From the NCBI GenBank assembly GCA_013076295.1, contig RQOL01000906.1, positions 4,836,001-4,900,000 on the forward strand: 64,000 nucleotides of DNA, written 5' to 3'. Shown piece by piece: positions 11,525 through 25,252 of the stretch (position 1 is its first letter; every line of letters begins with the position of its first letter). The notes under the pieces were generated by a model that ran no database searches, was not told where the DNA came from, and saw only the letters and a program-made list of their open reading frames with translations. The position numbers and the translations under genes were made by a program. The stretch comes from Sanderia malayensis. Taxonomy: Eukaryota > Cnidaria > Scyphozoa > Semaeostomeae > Pelagiidae.

Positions 11525-14500
11525 TTAATACCTGCCAACTCTTTTGGAACTCGAGACTTTGAGAGGGATATTGTTATCTCGATTTGATGATGCAATCGTT
11601 TTTAGCTCATAGTTGTTAACTCGCTTCCTTTCAGCCGGTTGCTTTCCCGTTGATTTTCTCATTGGACTTTGCTCCTTCATAGTCCTCCGAGCAGGACTGG
11701 TCCTCCGAGTGGGACTGGATCTCCTCGCCAAGCCATCACCATTCATTGGCTTCTTTTCTTCTCGCACTGGTCGATATTTATCAAGCTTGGTCGATATCGA
11801 TGCGTAATCCGGCATTTTATCGCTCAGCCTCGATTTCGATTTGCTTACGTCATAGCTCTCGTCAGTTGAAGTGACGTCAGACTCGGTGACTGCCAACCCC
11901 TGCGAGGACATTATGTGCTTGTCCAGTTTGTGCAACGATTTGTCGAGTATCGTTTTTAGATTTCTCGTGTCGCCGGTAATCGTGTTCAACGATCGGTCGA
12001 AACTCGTTCTTAATCGGTCGATCTCGTCGTCTTTTCTCGTGTAGATATCCTCGATTCTCTGTCGATCATTTTGCTCTATCGCCAATCTCTGCCGCAGTGT
12101 CGTAATCTAAAGACAACAAAGAACGAAATTAAACAGACATGATCACTTCCTCCTCAAAATTTGTTCCTGTTTTATACCAAAGAAAGGCCTCACATGCGAG
12201 CGATCACCAACACTGCAGGTTGTGTAAATGGAGTAAAAACCCGTATACAAGAACCCGTAGATTAACAACCTTCCAGGCTGAAATTTCTGCTTAAAACAGT
12301 GAAAAGAACAATTGCCTATTGTTGTTAACAATCGGCTGGATGCAAAACTTGCAGGTTCTTATACGCAGGTGTTCGCTTTACAGCTCAAAGCATTCATACA
12401 CCAAGCATCTAAGTGAATGAAGAGTTTGGTCGAGTTAGCGAGGTCTCGAGCTACGAGAGTCGAACTTAAAGCATACATAGGGCAATTGAAAGTTAGGAGG
12501 GATAGAAAATGCGCGACATTTCGAAGGATTCAAGCTGAACAGCAGTCATCTTATCAGAATGGACTTTGCTAAGACCAATCACCCCATGGATAAGAGAAAG
12601 TTTGAGCACCCCACTTACCTCGTCTTCCAGTCGAGCAAAGCGATCATTCTGAATTCTTCTATCGGCTTCTTTTTCTCTTTCCTCCATGATTTTCTCCATT
12701 CTTGTTCTCTCTTCCTTTAGCTCTAATTCTCGCATCTTAAGCTCGGCAGCATCTGAATTGCTGTAATAGACACAGAAGATATCTTGAACACGTTCATCAG
12801 CTATATGAACAGTCGTATGGAATCTCGATGTAAAGAATTGTCAACTGAGCCTGACATTATTCGTTACACCGACAAGTTGTTTAACCCACGGTTAATTGGG
12901 TTAATTGTACTTATGAAAATACGAAAAAGGACATCAACTCGTAAACTTCTTTTCTGCGGGCTTTATTCAACCCCCACTCCCCTTAAAACAATGTTGTTCT
13001 CTCAATCAGACTTCAGTGATTATCATGCAAAAGGAATTTTGTCGATACAGTAAAAACCCGCATATAAGAACCTGTAAATTTTTCTTCCAGCCTATTGTTC
13101 CAAGACAATAGGCTATTGTTTCTTCTATTGTTTTGAGCAGCAAAATCACTCTGAAGGCTCTTAATCCATTGGTTCTTATACTGTACTGTATAAGACTGTC
13201 TCAGAGACAACATTTTTGGCGGGGTGAGGGAATGAAGGCTACGTTCAAAATTTGCGAAAGTGTCCTGGGACCTTTGTCCACTATTGTACACTGTAAAATC
13301 CAACTATTTATTTACCTTCGATCTTGTTTTCGAACAGTTTCGTCCAATGCTCTATTCATCATATTAACACTTTGTTTCAGATCCTCGTTCTCACTCGTCA
13401 AGCCTCGTAATGATCTCTCAATCATCGTCTTTTCCTCAGTCAGCATTGCGACGGACCTCTCGAAATTCGACCTCTCAGCCTCGTTCTTTTGCAGCCTCTT
13501 TTTCAATTTCTCCGCATCGGCTTCCTTCCTGGAGCAGCTTTTCTCAAGGGCATGCAAAGCAGCTTTGCTGGTCTTCAAATCCTGCTCTGTTCGCGAAAGA
13601 CGGTCTTCAAGGCACCTTTTCTCGCTTTGTGACATCGCAACTTTCGATAACAGGTCATCAATTGTCTTGCTTTGATCTCTCGACGATCGACTTAACCGAT
13701 TGAATTCATCCTCGAGTTGAATAACCTTCTCTTCGGCATCGTGTTGTGCGCCTTTCGTGTAATCAATCTTGTCCATCAGCTCGCGATTGCTTCGTTTGCA
13801 ATCGGACAATTGGCTTTCAAGCTTGTCAATTGTCTTCTCCAACGATTCACATATTCTGTCCTTATCAATCAACTTTCTCTTCATCTCTCTGTATTTATCT
13901 TGCGTGTCTTTAAGTGAAGCTTCCTTCTTCCCAAATGCTTCTTCCAGCATGCGCACGTCATCGTTCATGCGCACTTTTTCACTCCTCGCTATTTCAACAG
14001 CACTCATTAGCTCTTCGCTCCTGTGCTCCAACTCCAGTACACGATGTGCGAACTTCTTGTTATCTTCAATCAGCCCATCCATTTGATCCTTCAATGCTTG
14101 TTTCTCTAGCAACAAGTCTTCTTTATGATCCGAAAGTTTCCTCATCTCTTCTTCCATCTTCTTCTTGATCTTCTCGAGTTTTCTGTATTTGACTTCATAC
14201 TTGTCGATCTGGTTTCGAAGCATGTTCTTTTCTTCTGCATGTCGCGCAGAATCGTTGCCCATCCTGTCCAATGTGTTCTGGCTTTCGTTGTATTCACTCT
14301 CCTTCCTTTTCAAATCTTTTTCCAATCCGGTTACTCTATCGATGATTTCTCGAAGCTCTACGTCTTTCCTTGAAATATCTTTTTCCTGCAAGCAATTTGA
14401 TAATACCATCTGATGCTTGAAATGCGTTTGACCGCAGTGGCAACAGTTTTGCGATCATACGCACAATTCGAAAAAGAGTCTCGCCTCGTTATGGGAATTC

Positions 14501-17500
14501 GTTAAACCGAAAAGACTGTAAAAGCCCACACATAAAAACCAACAAGTTTTTAACTCATCCTATTTTTCAAATACAAAAGACTATTGTTTCTATTCATTTG
14601 AACAGAAATATCAGCCTTCAGTCATTGGTTCTTATATGCGGGTTTTTACTTGATAAAATATGAAGCAGTTAAAGAGACGAGATACTTAATTATGGAGGGA
14701 GGCACTATATAAAGGTTTTCTGTATATTTTTACAGTCAACTCATTGCGATTCGAACCCGTGTAATCAAAACTCAATCTAGTTCGAAGGAAATTCTTTCTC
14801 CCGATGGACCAACTCTAATAAAGCAAATCTCTTTTGTGTGAAATGATTTTAACATTTCATGATCTCTAGAGTTTTCGAATCACACAGAGTTGATTGTGCA
14901 TTGATATTTCACTGTAGTTGGTCAGTGATCATGCAAGAATATACTCGACATACTTGAAGTCTGATGGTTTCCTGGGTTCTTTCAAATTGCAATTCAATCC
15001 TCTCTTTGGCCCGTTCGCTTGCTTGTAGCGCTTTGTCTCCTTCGTCGATCTTCTGTTGTAGACTTTTTACCTCGTTCTGAAGCCGAGACACCGTCATTTC
15101 TGTTGTCTTTAGGTCGTTGAGAAGGTCCTCCTTGTCTTGTTCGGATTGCTTGATCTCATCGTACAGGTCTCGCATCATCCGCTCGATGTAACGAGGATTC
15201 ACTTCGAGATCATCTGCGAAGGAGAAACATGATCATATTGAATTGAATTGAATAGTATGATATTGAATTGAATTAATAGTGGTGACCCAATGATGTGGAA
15301 ACATATTGAATTGAATACTGCGATGATGTGGCCATATACTTCAGTAAAACCCTCGGGATCATTCTAGCATCATTTCTGAATGATCGAGCTTATTAAAAAT
15401 CTTTGACTTTGCACTTCGTCCTCTCTAAAAGCTCATCAAATCGAGATTACACTGAACGTAACCACGATCACATACCATCAAACGAAAATCCCGATTCAGT
15501 ATCATCATCCACGCAATCTTTCATCGGGCTGCTCGCACTCATTGGCGTGACCTTCTTCCCCCTTCGATTACCAACAACTCCACCCATGCAGCGTCTCAGC
15601 ACCGTATTGAGGCTGCTTAGCCTCATTTCCAGGTCGGCCTTCTCGTCCTCCGTGTATTCTAATTGGTTCTCCAGTGCTTGAATTCTCGATTCCAGGCTCT
15701 TTATCTTCAATATGCATTCGCTTTTGTCGGCGATCTCTGTCGCCAGGGTGTTCTCTGTCTCCTCGTAACGCTGTAGCAATTTACTCTCGGCCCTTTGCAT
15801 CGATTCGATTTCTTGTCGTAACTGCATTTCCAGCAGGTTTGCTTCACTTTCGGTCTGTTTCCACCTAAAAACAAACAAAAAACGCCACGTTACAGTTCAG
15901 TTTCGACAATTCGACTACTAAATAACTCAAAGTTCTCGAAAAATTAAACACTTTTTATCTCCTTTGATTTCCAAACTAAATTGAATTGTTTTATTTATAT
16001 TTCAAGATTTGACTTTCGATTTCTCGAAACTTCGAAAATTCGTTACTACAGACATCCCAATTCAGAATATTCATATGCATAATTAAGCATAATTAAGCAG
16101 TGCCCAATGAAACAATCAGCATACGATTTTTATAAATTATGAATTGCTCTATATTGAGTTTTCTATCAATATTAACGACCAATGACATTTCACTTCGGAT
16201 CAACAACACTCCAAGATTTCCATATACACACAAGCAACAAAAGCGTGATTACGTATGACCTTTCTTAGGGACCTGTTCTGTTCTTATTCTGCCCAGGCAA
16301 TAAACACAGATAGGTCGGTTTGAAATAACATCTTGTGTACGATTTATGTGATGTTCACGAGTGAAGAATCCAAAGCTAAACTATACTAGTTCCTTACAGA
16401 TGCAGAAAAAGAGCCCCCCTCGACCCCCCTTACCCTTCCTGATTGACATCGTCGTTATAAGACTCAACAATATACCATTGCCCGTGATCTGACTCAGCTG
16501 AAATAGAGTTCCGTAGCAATCTGTTCGAACGAGTTGACATGTTCCCTATCCCATCCATTCCTCTCTCTAAACAACTGGCAATTGCTTTCTTTAGCTCGTA
16601 ATATTAGCACGTCTCTTCGCTTAAATTTTAGTTTCTGTTCACTGCTTTTCGCAACAGAAGCTTAGCATGTCTGAGACGGCCTCAGCAGTTATGATGTTTC
16701 ACAGAGGAATAAGTCCGCGAGATAGAGATAGGCCTTCTGGTAAATCATGTGCGTGAACAATAAAGATTACCCGATGCAGGTGTATGGGTTAATTGGTTTC
16801 TAAAGAAGTTTGATGTTTTGTTCGTATGAAGAATAGACGTAGCTATAGAAATTCTTTCTGCAATAAAAAGTTAGACCACACAGCGGGAAGGGGGGTGCAT
16901 GAATAAATTAACCAACGACTCTAAGAAGTGACTTGTTGTTTGCAGATGAAATATTTGTTGTTGTCGAATTGTAATTAGGACCAAACAAAATTTGCATTTC
17001 CGTTCAAATCTACTGGGTTATGAAATGCCAAAGATTTAAATCCTTTCCCCCAACCCTTCGCATTTGTAATCAAAATTTAGATATCTGTGGATTTCCAAAG
17101 AGGAGAGGAGAACCAGATATTAGTTCGGCTATATTAGTATATAAGCTGTTTATCAAGATACCAGATGTTTTAACTCGTTCTAATCTGATATTCACTGCCC
17201 GTAAGCTTGTCTTCTCGAAATTCTACTGTTGATGAACAGAAATGGGATATTTCGTATCACTAACCTTCGTTCCGCGGTACTTAAATCAGATCTGATCTGT
17301 TCCTTATCTGAAAGTAAGGATGATATTGTTTGCTTGAGGTTGAGAATTTCTTTTCTCAGCTCGCTCTTTGTGTTATCATCTTTCGTTGTTTTTTCTTTCA
17401 ATTGCGTGATCGTTTTCTTCTGTTGCATTTTCTCGGCTGTAATATTTTTCAGTTGCTTTGCAGTTTCGTTCATTTCACTTTGCATTCGTTTTCTGTCGTT

Positions 17501-18961
17501 TTCTTTTTCACTGATCAATTCTTTAAGTTCCTCCACATCATGTTGCAAGGTTTCCCGTAAAGTTTCGCTTTTAAACAACTGATCCTCCAAGCTGCGAGTT
17601 TTCGCCTCTAGGCCGAGTTTTGCTTTCTCGTTTATCGTAAAATTTTCTCGCAGCTCGTCGTACTGCTTGAGCAGCGACGACTTTTCGATTTGCTCATCCG
17701 AGAACCGAGTTTGCTGTTCATTGAGTTCTTTGCGAATTTGATTCATGGATTGGTCAGTGTCCTTCGCTTTCTTATTCGCTTCGTTGAGTTCAATTCGCAG
17801 CTTATCTCGAGCCTCTTCGTGTGCTTTCACTTGTATTTTGTATTCCTCGTAACTTCTCTCTTTTCTCTCAATTTCTTTGGACAAATCTTCAATATTCTTT
17901 TTCAACTCATTAGTCTCTTCGTATCGAATAATCCTTTAAAGAAAATTATTTAGAACCATGTCAAAACTGCACCCCAACTCGTATTAAAACTAAAATTAAA
18001 ACTTGGTATTTACTTAAAGTTCTACAAAAATTATCTCGATATATTCGCTGATACTGACCGCAGTTCCTCTAATTTCTTTTTCGTGTCTTTAAGTTCTTTT
18101 TCCATAACAAATATGGATTCCTGGGGAAACAATTGTAAATTTCACGAAAGGAAAATTGATGTATATTCAATAAGATTATTCAATATTCAAATTTAAATAA
18201 TCCAAAAGGGGATGTTATGTATATATTTTTTCAAAATTTCAAATGTTCGTTTAAAATGATTGTTTGAGCATGAATTAGGTTTAATTCAATAGGATTAGAA
18301 CTTGGTTTTATAATTTAGTCGTCTGTTTTAGTTGCAAGATTTGCGAAAATAATTGCCTTTGCATTCAACAATGCAATTATTTTGATTCATGCAATGCACA
18401 TTTTTGTTACTGGTTGATAATTTGAAAAGGACAAACGAAATCGGTTTTTGTTAGTTTCATTAAGTGAGTTGCTTTTCTTTCCTAAAATTCGAAGAATATA
18501 AACTTTACTTTATAGATTTTTATCTTATTCCGTCACCTTGATTTGATCCTATAAATATGCTATCTGTTGGATAGATGAATTTAGATCGTTTAAAATTTGC
18601 TAACTGTCATGTCAGGTTATTTTATCCAACTCTGAACTTTCTCTACTGCTAGCCATAGATGAATCTATGATTTTTATTTGAGGCTTTATAATTTCAGTTT
18701 AAATTTTGCGAACTTTAATTACCAACCTTTCAAATAAATTATTAATTCGATATGGTTGTACCAACTAATCCACATCCAGACAAAGCTTGCTAATTATTTC
18801 ATCGAGATATACACGATGCTGACAAACAAGTTATGAAAAATATCGAATAATTATTTATCTTTAGTTACCTTGCTTCCACCATCAACTAAAGTTGTTTTCG
18901 AAGGAGATATCATCCTGTTTGACCCATGATAATCATTACTATTTGAATTTTGCCCGCTCAT
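11525..18961 (-). CDS. Large coiled-coil protein, rootletin-like (1,088 aa, 8 exons)
   Basis: Exons on the minus strand: 18961-18869, 18120-18059, 17933-17265, 15864-15476, 15213-14954, 14385-13316, 12760-12619, 12106-11525. All junctions are canonical and in phase, giving an intact 1,088-residue frame. A short polar N-terminus (MSGQNSNSNDYHGSNRMISP) is followed by nearly continuous heptad coiled coil rich in E, K, Q and L. One break at about residues 365-385 (RRCMGGVVGNRRGKKVTPMS) introduces a serine/acidic linker. The C-terminal 120 residues are basic, serine/proline-rich and disordered (SSPTRRTSPARRTMKEQSPM), suggesting phosphorylation by proline-directed kinases. Organisation and wording (LRQRLAIEQNDRQRIEDIY, MRELELKEERTRMEKIMEER) suggest a ciliary-rootlet or centrosomal linker protein such as rootletin/CROCC, but coiled coils look alike. 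The length is about half of vertebrate rootletin and I see no clear N-terminal rootletin domain. The existence of the gene is certain; its name is tentative. Confidence 0.8.
12231..12383. repeat. MITE family A copy
   Basis: Begins GAGTAAAAACCCGTATACAA and ends GCAGGTTCTTATACGCAGGT plus GTTCGCTTTACAG, an imperfect inverted pair. It lies in an intron of the coiled-coil gene. Confidence 0.65.
13046..13190. mobile_element. MITE family A copy (near full length)
   Basis: Flanked by TA on both sides. Left end CAGTAAAAACCCGCATATAA; right end TTGGTTCTTATACTGTACTG. The interior holds an inverted word pair (CCTATTGTTCCAAGACAATAGG) typical of the family. About 145 bp. The CAGT terminus and TA duplication suggest mobilisation by a Tc1/mariner-type transposase. 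Confidence 0.75.
14517..14651. repeat. MITE family A copy (diverged)
   Basis: TGTAAAAGCCCACACATAAA at the left and TCTTATATGCGGGTTTTTAC at the right form imperfect inverted ends. The interior keeps 'gactattgtttct' and 'tcagtcattggttctta'. It lies in an intron of the coiled-coil gene. Confidence 0.65.
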
Positions 18962-21093
18962 TTTTGCAGGACTGTTTCTTCTCTTGTTTGGTCCTGTCTC
19001 GGTTACACTTGGTCTTTAGTTAGTCCATAAAGCAAATCTTTCATGCAGAACAGTTGTCTTGTTTAGCTGATTTGTATGAATACAATGCCTAATTTGCGTA
19101 TATTTGTCGAACTTGAAGTCAGATAATGCTGCAGTGTCATCCACAAGTCTTTATAACTTTAATACAACTTTCACGTGCAGGTTTACACAACTTGAGTTTA
19201 GGCCCATTGAGTTAACCACTTCCATGATTTTCCGAGTTTACATCAATCCCATCACAAAACTAATTGAATTTACTCGAATTTCAATGCTTTAAAAGAAGAA
19301 ATATATTCAATTTTATATATCTATTGCAAGTAAATCCATAACCAACTGTTTTCGCTTCTTATCTTATTCAAACTTTTACAATTACATTGCTCTGCAAAGA
19401 ACTTGTTTTGTTTTGTTGACCTTGAGATAAATTCGCCCGCCACATTTTGTAAATTGAAATTTTCTTATCAAAGCAAAAGGATATTTGAGCAAGGTTTATT
19501 TCTTTGTTTGAATTTAATTCCAATTGTCCATCTAGGTAACAGAATGACTTGCTGGTATTACAAATTTGTATCTTTTGTGATCTTTGTTTTGCCGATATTG
19601 CCAGGTCAAATCGTCCCCAAAATGGACCCTTGGTAGTTTACACTTTTCTTTTCATAAGAAAAATGTTTACTCAATTATCGAGATTCAAAATTGCCGAAAG
19701 ACAAAGGAAATTTAAAAGAATAACACAAATTAAAGTATTTCAAATGATTGCTTGATTTCTATGCAACGAACTTGCGATGTGAATTGCTTATTCTATTTGA
19801 ATATTCCCGCCGAAGGCAATTAATGGCTCGTTTGAAATGATCACAAACATGGATGGATTGAATCGAAATACAAAATAGCATGTTTTGTTTTTTATACTAC
19901 CTTGCGTGGGTCATGCTCATTGTGAGTCACTCATAATATTTTGTTGAGTCTAATGAGAATGAGGTTATAGAGGTTATGCATTCACATTAGCAGCTAAAAG
20001 GGTGACAGGGGGGAAGCAACATTAAAGCGGTTTTGTTTCTCGTTACTTAGGCTTCACACAATTTTTTATATAAACCAGATGAAATGAATCTGGTTTATAA
20101 GATAAGAAACTATAACTAAACTTGGATTGCCAAAAATCTTGCCACGGATTATTGTAACAATCTGGGTTTATATCCATCCATCTTACTTCAAAACAATAAG
20201 AGAATTTTAAATTCCGAGAATAAGAAGCCAATCATACAACTTTTAGTAAAACGCCAACATTGTAATGCTAATTTAAGAAAATAATATAGAGCATTAAGTG
20301 TTGCAGGTTTTTTTATAAAAACGCGTAATCAACACCTTTGTATTATCGCGTGATTTTATTCATCATTAATGTAGTGACGTAGGTGGCATGCCCGTAATTA
20401 GAAAGCTAGCAGGTTGCGAAAGTTGTTTTCCACCATTGCATGGCAGCATTCAAATTCGCACACCAGAATGGGATGGGCTTCCTGCATAAATTGAAAAAAT
20501 TTAATAAATGAGTTTTGTTAGGAAACGCAAAAGAACAACAAAAAGTGTGTTTTCTATTGAATTGTTTTTAAACTAAGATCAAATCTTGAAATCTATTAAT
20601 AAATATTAAAGTCACAAATTGAAGATGAATTACGTCAAACATCCATAAAAACTCAAAACGTTTGAACTCTTAATACATATGCAACAGTTTTATAAGAAAA
20701 CAGTTTGAAGGTTTTATTCAAGTTTCCAAATACGAGAAAAAACACAACACTCTAAAAGAACACAATATTTAATTATGATATCGTTTCTCCTTACTGAAGA
20801 ATAATACAAGTTTTGCATTTATAAGTGGAATGTTTCTCATTTTAATTAACAAGAACTATCCTTATAGAGGCAAAAATACACAATTTGAAAATGTCCTCAA
20901 GGAACAATTTTGCATTAAACTCCACCCACCCAATTTCCTCCAATAATTTTCAAAGCAACAACTGAAAGAGGGCAGGAGAATTATCACTTGAGTCATCCAA
21001 CCGTAAAATTAATGAATGAATATTTCATTGACTAAAAGTCAATAAATAGTATTCAAAACAGTTATGTTTTTATCGCTTTATTTCGCCAAAAAC
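18962..21093. other. Intergenic, upstream of the coiled-coil gene
   Basis: AT-rich spacer. Immediate upstream sequence should hold the promoter and 5' UTR of the coiled-coil gene. A segment around 20085-20190 shares the word TGGGTTTATATCCATCC (or close forms) with 1285-1310 and about 25060-25080, so it is probably a dispersed repeat. No protein-coding frame I can support. Confidence 0.45.
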
Positions 21094-22151
21094 TTAAGGT
21101 TTATCGTGAGAATTGCGCAGGCGAAGTGAAACATCTGTATTGTGCGGTGTTTCATCTTGCATATTGCGACATATCCCAGATAGGAGGTTTTTCACGGACC
21201 GCCTCAACACGCGCAAGCGAGCAATGAAATTGATTGGCCTTAGAAGCGCTCCAGCAACCATGAAAAGATAAGTTAGATCTCGCATTGAGTGAATTAATTC
21301 GCAATTGCAGTTGACGCAATTGTTCATGTATATTATCATCGTGCAGTCGGCAAATAACTGAACAAAAACACAACAAGCATGAGAAGAAATGTCTTCGTCA
21401 CCCTCCTCTCTCCCGCTTGACTGAAACCTGCTTTCACGCTCAGTCGCTTTGAGTTGGACGTCTGCTTCAAACTGCTGTCGGAGCGGGCGATTGAATATCT
21501 TCCACGTTTTCGCTGGTTCTCCGACAATCGTCGTTGGTAAACAATTAATGTCAATATCATTAGGACAAAAGAAAGAATAACGGTCGTGCAAGCAAACACA
21601 ACTAGACATTTGATAAACCCGACTTTGAAGTAGCTCAGGCTAACAAGAATAGATATTACCCAACTGGCCACTAAAACCAGCACGCTTTTCCAAATTGCCA
21701 TGCCTTTGAGGTGGTTGAATGGGCGAATTAATGCCCATAGCCTTTCAATGCTGAGCAAGCCCATTGTAATGACTGAAACTCCGCTGAATACGAAAAATGT
21801 TATGTGTGATAGTTTCTTTTCTGTCTCTGAAAGTGTTACCCCAAGGCCTTCCTTCACAACGTAGTTCATACATAGCGAGTCGACGACCAAGCCTGTAAAC
21901 AAGTCAGCCAAGGCAATGTTGAAAATGGCTCTGAAGAAGACGGCTTTGAACGATTTGTTGTAGTTTCGTGATATCGCAAAGAGTATGAGAACGTTCAGAG
22001 TTACTGTTGAAATCATTAACAAACCAGATACGGTCGCTGTAAAGAAAGATAACGCTTTCAAGTTATGAACTAGTCCACATTTGTACATTTCGGAGCCATT
22101 GTTATTGTTGTTCACTCCATTTGTGACAGTGTACGCCGAAGAACTCGCCAT
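21094..22151 (-). CDS. Class A GPCR, single exon, one frameshift (paralogue 1)
   Basis: Seven-helix rhodopsin-like receptor of about 352 residues with an Asn-rich, probably glycosylated extracellular N-terminus (GVNNNNNGSEMYKCG). TM1 is near TVSGLLMISTVTLNVLILFA, TM2 has FNIALADLFTGLVVD, TM3 ends SIERLWALIRPF and TM6 is FLLMLVVFLFSYLPT. The DRY motif is ERL and the TM7 NPxxY motif is replaced by RPINFI. The reading frame breaks at about 21344-21347: the upstream frame stops just after SYLPT, while TM7 (TMIIYMNNCVNC to RPINFIARL) continues one base out. The paralogue at 25382-26484 reads YLPTCIMMVYMNSC there, so one T is missing. Start chosen at 22151 (MASSSAYT); an in-frame ATG at 22220 is less likely. 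The ligand is not predictable. Similar receptors form lineage-specific families in cnidarians. Confidence 0.82.
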
Positions 22152-24035
22152 TTTTACGGTCTTGTAATTATGTTGATCGGCTTGACTGATTTCAAACCCG
22201 TATAACCAGCCTCTGAGCACAAACCTGATTGCGAATGATGTGCTTTACTTTTGTGGTTCAAATTTATTTGAGAAAAGTAGCAGGTGACTTGCTTTCTCTT
22301 CCCATTCACGAAGAAGAAAGGATGAAAGTGTCACAGGTACCGAATGACCACGCTTGTAATAGTTTTTCAATACGGGGGGTGGGTCTTTACTGATTTCGTC
22401 TCCATGCGTTTGTTTGGATTTTCTTAAACTCATCGTTAATCCAATAACTTTGTAAGAAGAAGGTGAAAAGTCAATAATTTGGTCTGTCTGTGTTAAAGCT
22501 ATTTGAAAAATTCTTGGTTCGGATTTTGAATTGCAATATTTTTTTACTTTGAAGAAAAATAGCCAGATGGCAGCTGGCTCTCTAATAAATAATATTTTTA
22601 ATTTTTTAATATTAATAGATTTATCACGGAAAAAGGAATACCGTGCAACTATGTACCAATCTTCCTAAAATTATTATTGTTGACTTTTCAAGGTGAATTT
22701 GTCAATTATAATTACTTATAGTCTATATCGTTGCTATAAATTCAATGAAAATACGTGATTACTTTATATGAGCCTGGACTTAGAATATTAATCAAACAAT
22801 TTTTTGCTGTCAATTCAAATCAGGAGAAGTAAACAACTTTATAAAAGAAGTAATCTGAAACTTGAATGTTGCTGGTTTGTCTCCTCAAAACCGAACCAAG
22901 CATACATGGTTGACATTCACACATTCTGCAAACTTATCATTTTGAATAAAGGTACATAGTTAAAGTGACTTAGCAGCTTTTCTTTCGAGTGAAATTCATT
23001 TCCATGGTGTATAATAACCCATCTCCTGTCAAGCTATATTACGGGTAATTGTATCATCTGGGAATAATTTATGTCGGGAGAAATGTTTCAAACGAAAGCA
23101 AGCGAAGCACGCGGACGATGTTTTAGTAAACACATGCTTGTCGTGAGCTTTGAAAAACTCAAAAACACTTTTTGAAATCCCAAGACACGTAAACTCGCAC
23201 AATACGCCACATGAAATTTTATCTGCTGCTCGGTTTTATTATAAAGATCTACAGAATTTCTGTAAAAATATAAAGCACATGTTGTTTACATTTGACAATT
23301 TGTCGACCAAGCCCCCTGGCAGTCAATTTTTTATCTGAAAAATAGAGTAGCCATTCATTCCGTGAACTATGAATTATGTATATTTGTAAATAACGCGAAA
23401 AACTATAATAAAATCGTTAATGAAAAGACCAAAATAATATTAAAACAACGCGAATGAGTCTTCAATGCTTTCAGATCACGCCCTGTTCTGTCTTGTTTTG
23501 ACTTTGAGAAGCACAGTTTTTCATGCGAAGCTCGAAGAATTATCATAGTCCAGCGAAAATACATATCATTTTCATGTTACCAAAGCCGCTATGTTTCTTA
23601 AAATTCCACGGATTCAAAACGGAATTATGATGTTTAGTAAAACATTGACATTGACGAAACTTGAAGGGCACTTGCAAATACATTGATATATATCAGGAGC
23701 TCGTTATACCGAGTTGCTTCATATTACATATGAAGCAAATCTCAAGGAGGGACTCATGTTTAGCACATTGTGCTTCAGTATGCTGTAAAGTTTGTTGCAC
23801 CGTGCCCATTTATCAAGATTCCATTGCGAGTGACATTTTTATCACTGCAATAAAAATTCAACACTTACGTTTTGGGTGGGACCCTCAAAAATGTGCGGAT
23901 CATACCTTTTATTTTGGCTATTGTGGACAAGGCAACACCATTTTACCAAACATGATTTGGATTGGAGTGGGGAAAATACACTGAGGAAATCGCATGTTCG
24001 TGTTTCCAAAAAAGATGTCCCATCCCAACTAGCGC

Positions 24036-24340
24036 AATGATTCGATTAAACGCCCGGGCGTTTATTAAATTTGTTGATATTTTAGGGGGCATTTAAAAGA
24101 AGAAGGAGGCGTTTGTTAATAAACATCTAATGATGATCGCACTTAGCGAGAAACTCTGAGTAACAGCTAAAAAGTGTGGTTCCAGAAGTATAATAAAAAT
24201 AACCATCTACAAATATCAGGCTGAAAGTCATCATCAACACCATCTTCCTCGATGATGTTAAAAGAAGGAGTAGCTTCGGTTCTGTGTTTCGAATACATGC
24301 CCTCTACAAGGGGGCGTCTATTCAGGGGGCGTCTACTACC
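24036..24340. repeat. Fragment of the CGCCCGGGCG hairpin element family
   Basis: Shares AAACGCCCGGGCGTTTATTAA with 29755-29776 and 57484-57500, and has 'gggggcgtctattcaggggg' near its right side. The right end is less clear than in the complete copy at 29738-30306, so the boundaries are approximate. Confidence 0.4.
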
Positions 24341-25173
24341 TGAAAATAGCAGGTAGTCGAGAATGAGAATAGCATATGATATCAAGTGTATGTCTCGAGA
24401 GCATTGACCTCCTTCTACACCACCAATGAAATGAAATATTGTTTTGTTTATTGTTATTATTATTAATGGTATTATATATAGGGCGTTTACAACAAATAAC
24501 AGATACCACACTCTATGGTTTGCAACTTTCAATTACAATGCAACTGCGGAAAGATTAGCTAATACGAAATTTTGTGCTTATTTATGCTAAATAATTAATA
24601 TGCTTAGAAGCAGGGCAGTTCACATATTGTGCTAAATAAGGTTTTCTTAACAGGGAGGAACCTTCTAATTAATTCTTATGACCTGATTTATCTTTCTATT
24701 TTGGGACTATCTTTAAACCACAAGTTACAGATTTGGCCAAAGGCCGATGCTTGCGATGTCTGGTGGTCAACTTCACTTTGCCACCTTTGCCACCTGACTT
24801 TCTTTTCTGGAGTGAGCCTAAAACACGGACCATGGAATATTAGAATATCGTGTTCGGTCACAATTCGATTTCTTTTGTCGTCATTTAGATTTATGCCCAC
24901 TAAACTCACTGTAGATTTTATCTTATTTTATCTTGAACTTGCATCTGCACTCAGTACAAACAATTTCTTAATTTGACATGGCAATTTTGGCACGTTTCTT
25001 AATCGCTTCTAATTTTTGGAATCTGAAATGGTCTTATTGTCTTCAAGTTGATCATTTTGGGTGGATATAAACTCAGATTGTCACAAAAAAGGCCCCTGAA
25101 GATTAAAATCAACAGTTGCAATCTTTTCCAAACAAAAATTAACATATAAATATAAACAATTAAAAGTGAATAT

Positions 25174-25252
25174 ATGTACCCCATGTCTTAGTGAATATAA
25201 ACAATTAATTAATTAATTGTTTATATTCACTTCACTAAGACATGGCGTACAT
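25174..25252. repeat. 79-bp near-perfect palindrome
   Basis: Left arm starts ATGTACCCCATGTCTTAG and the right arm ends CTAAGACATGGCGTACAT; both meet at TTAATTAATTAA. Arms are about 37 bp with one mismatch and a 5-bp insertion (repeat of AGTGA) in the right arm. It can extrude as a hairpin or cruciform. See findings. Confidence 0.8.

Noticed and set aside
13133..14413. Several plus-strand open frames of 80-180 codons
   Set aside because: Antisense shadows of the coiled-coil exon 14385-13316, caused by its biased codon composition.
24167..24532. 121-codon minus-strand frame with hydrophobic start
   Set aside because: Overlaps the repeat at 24036-24340, has no family signature and no splice context.
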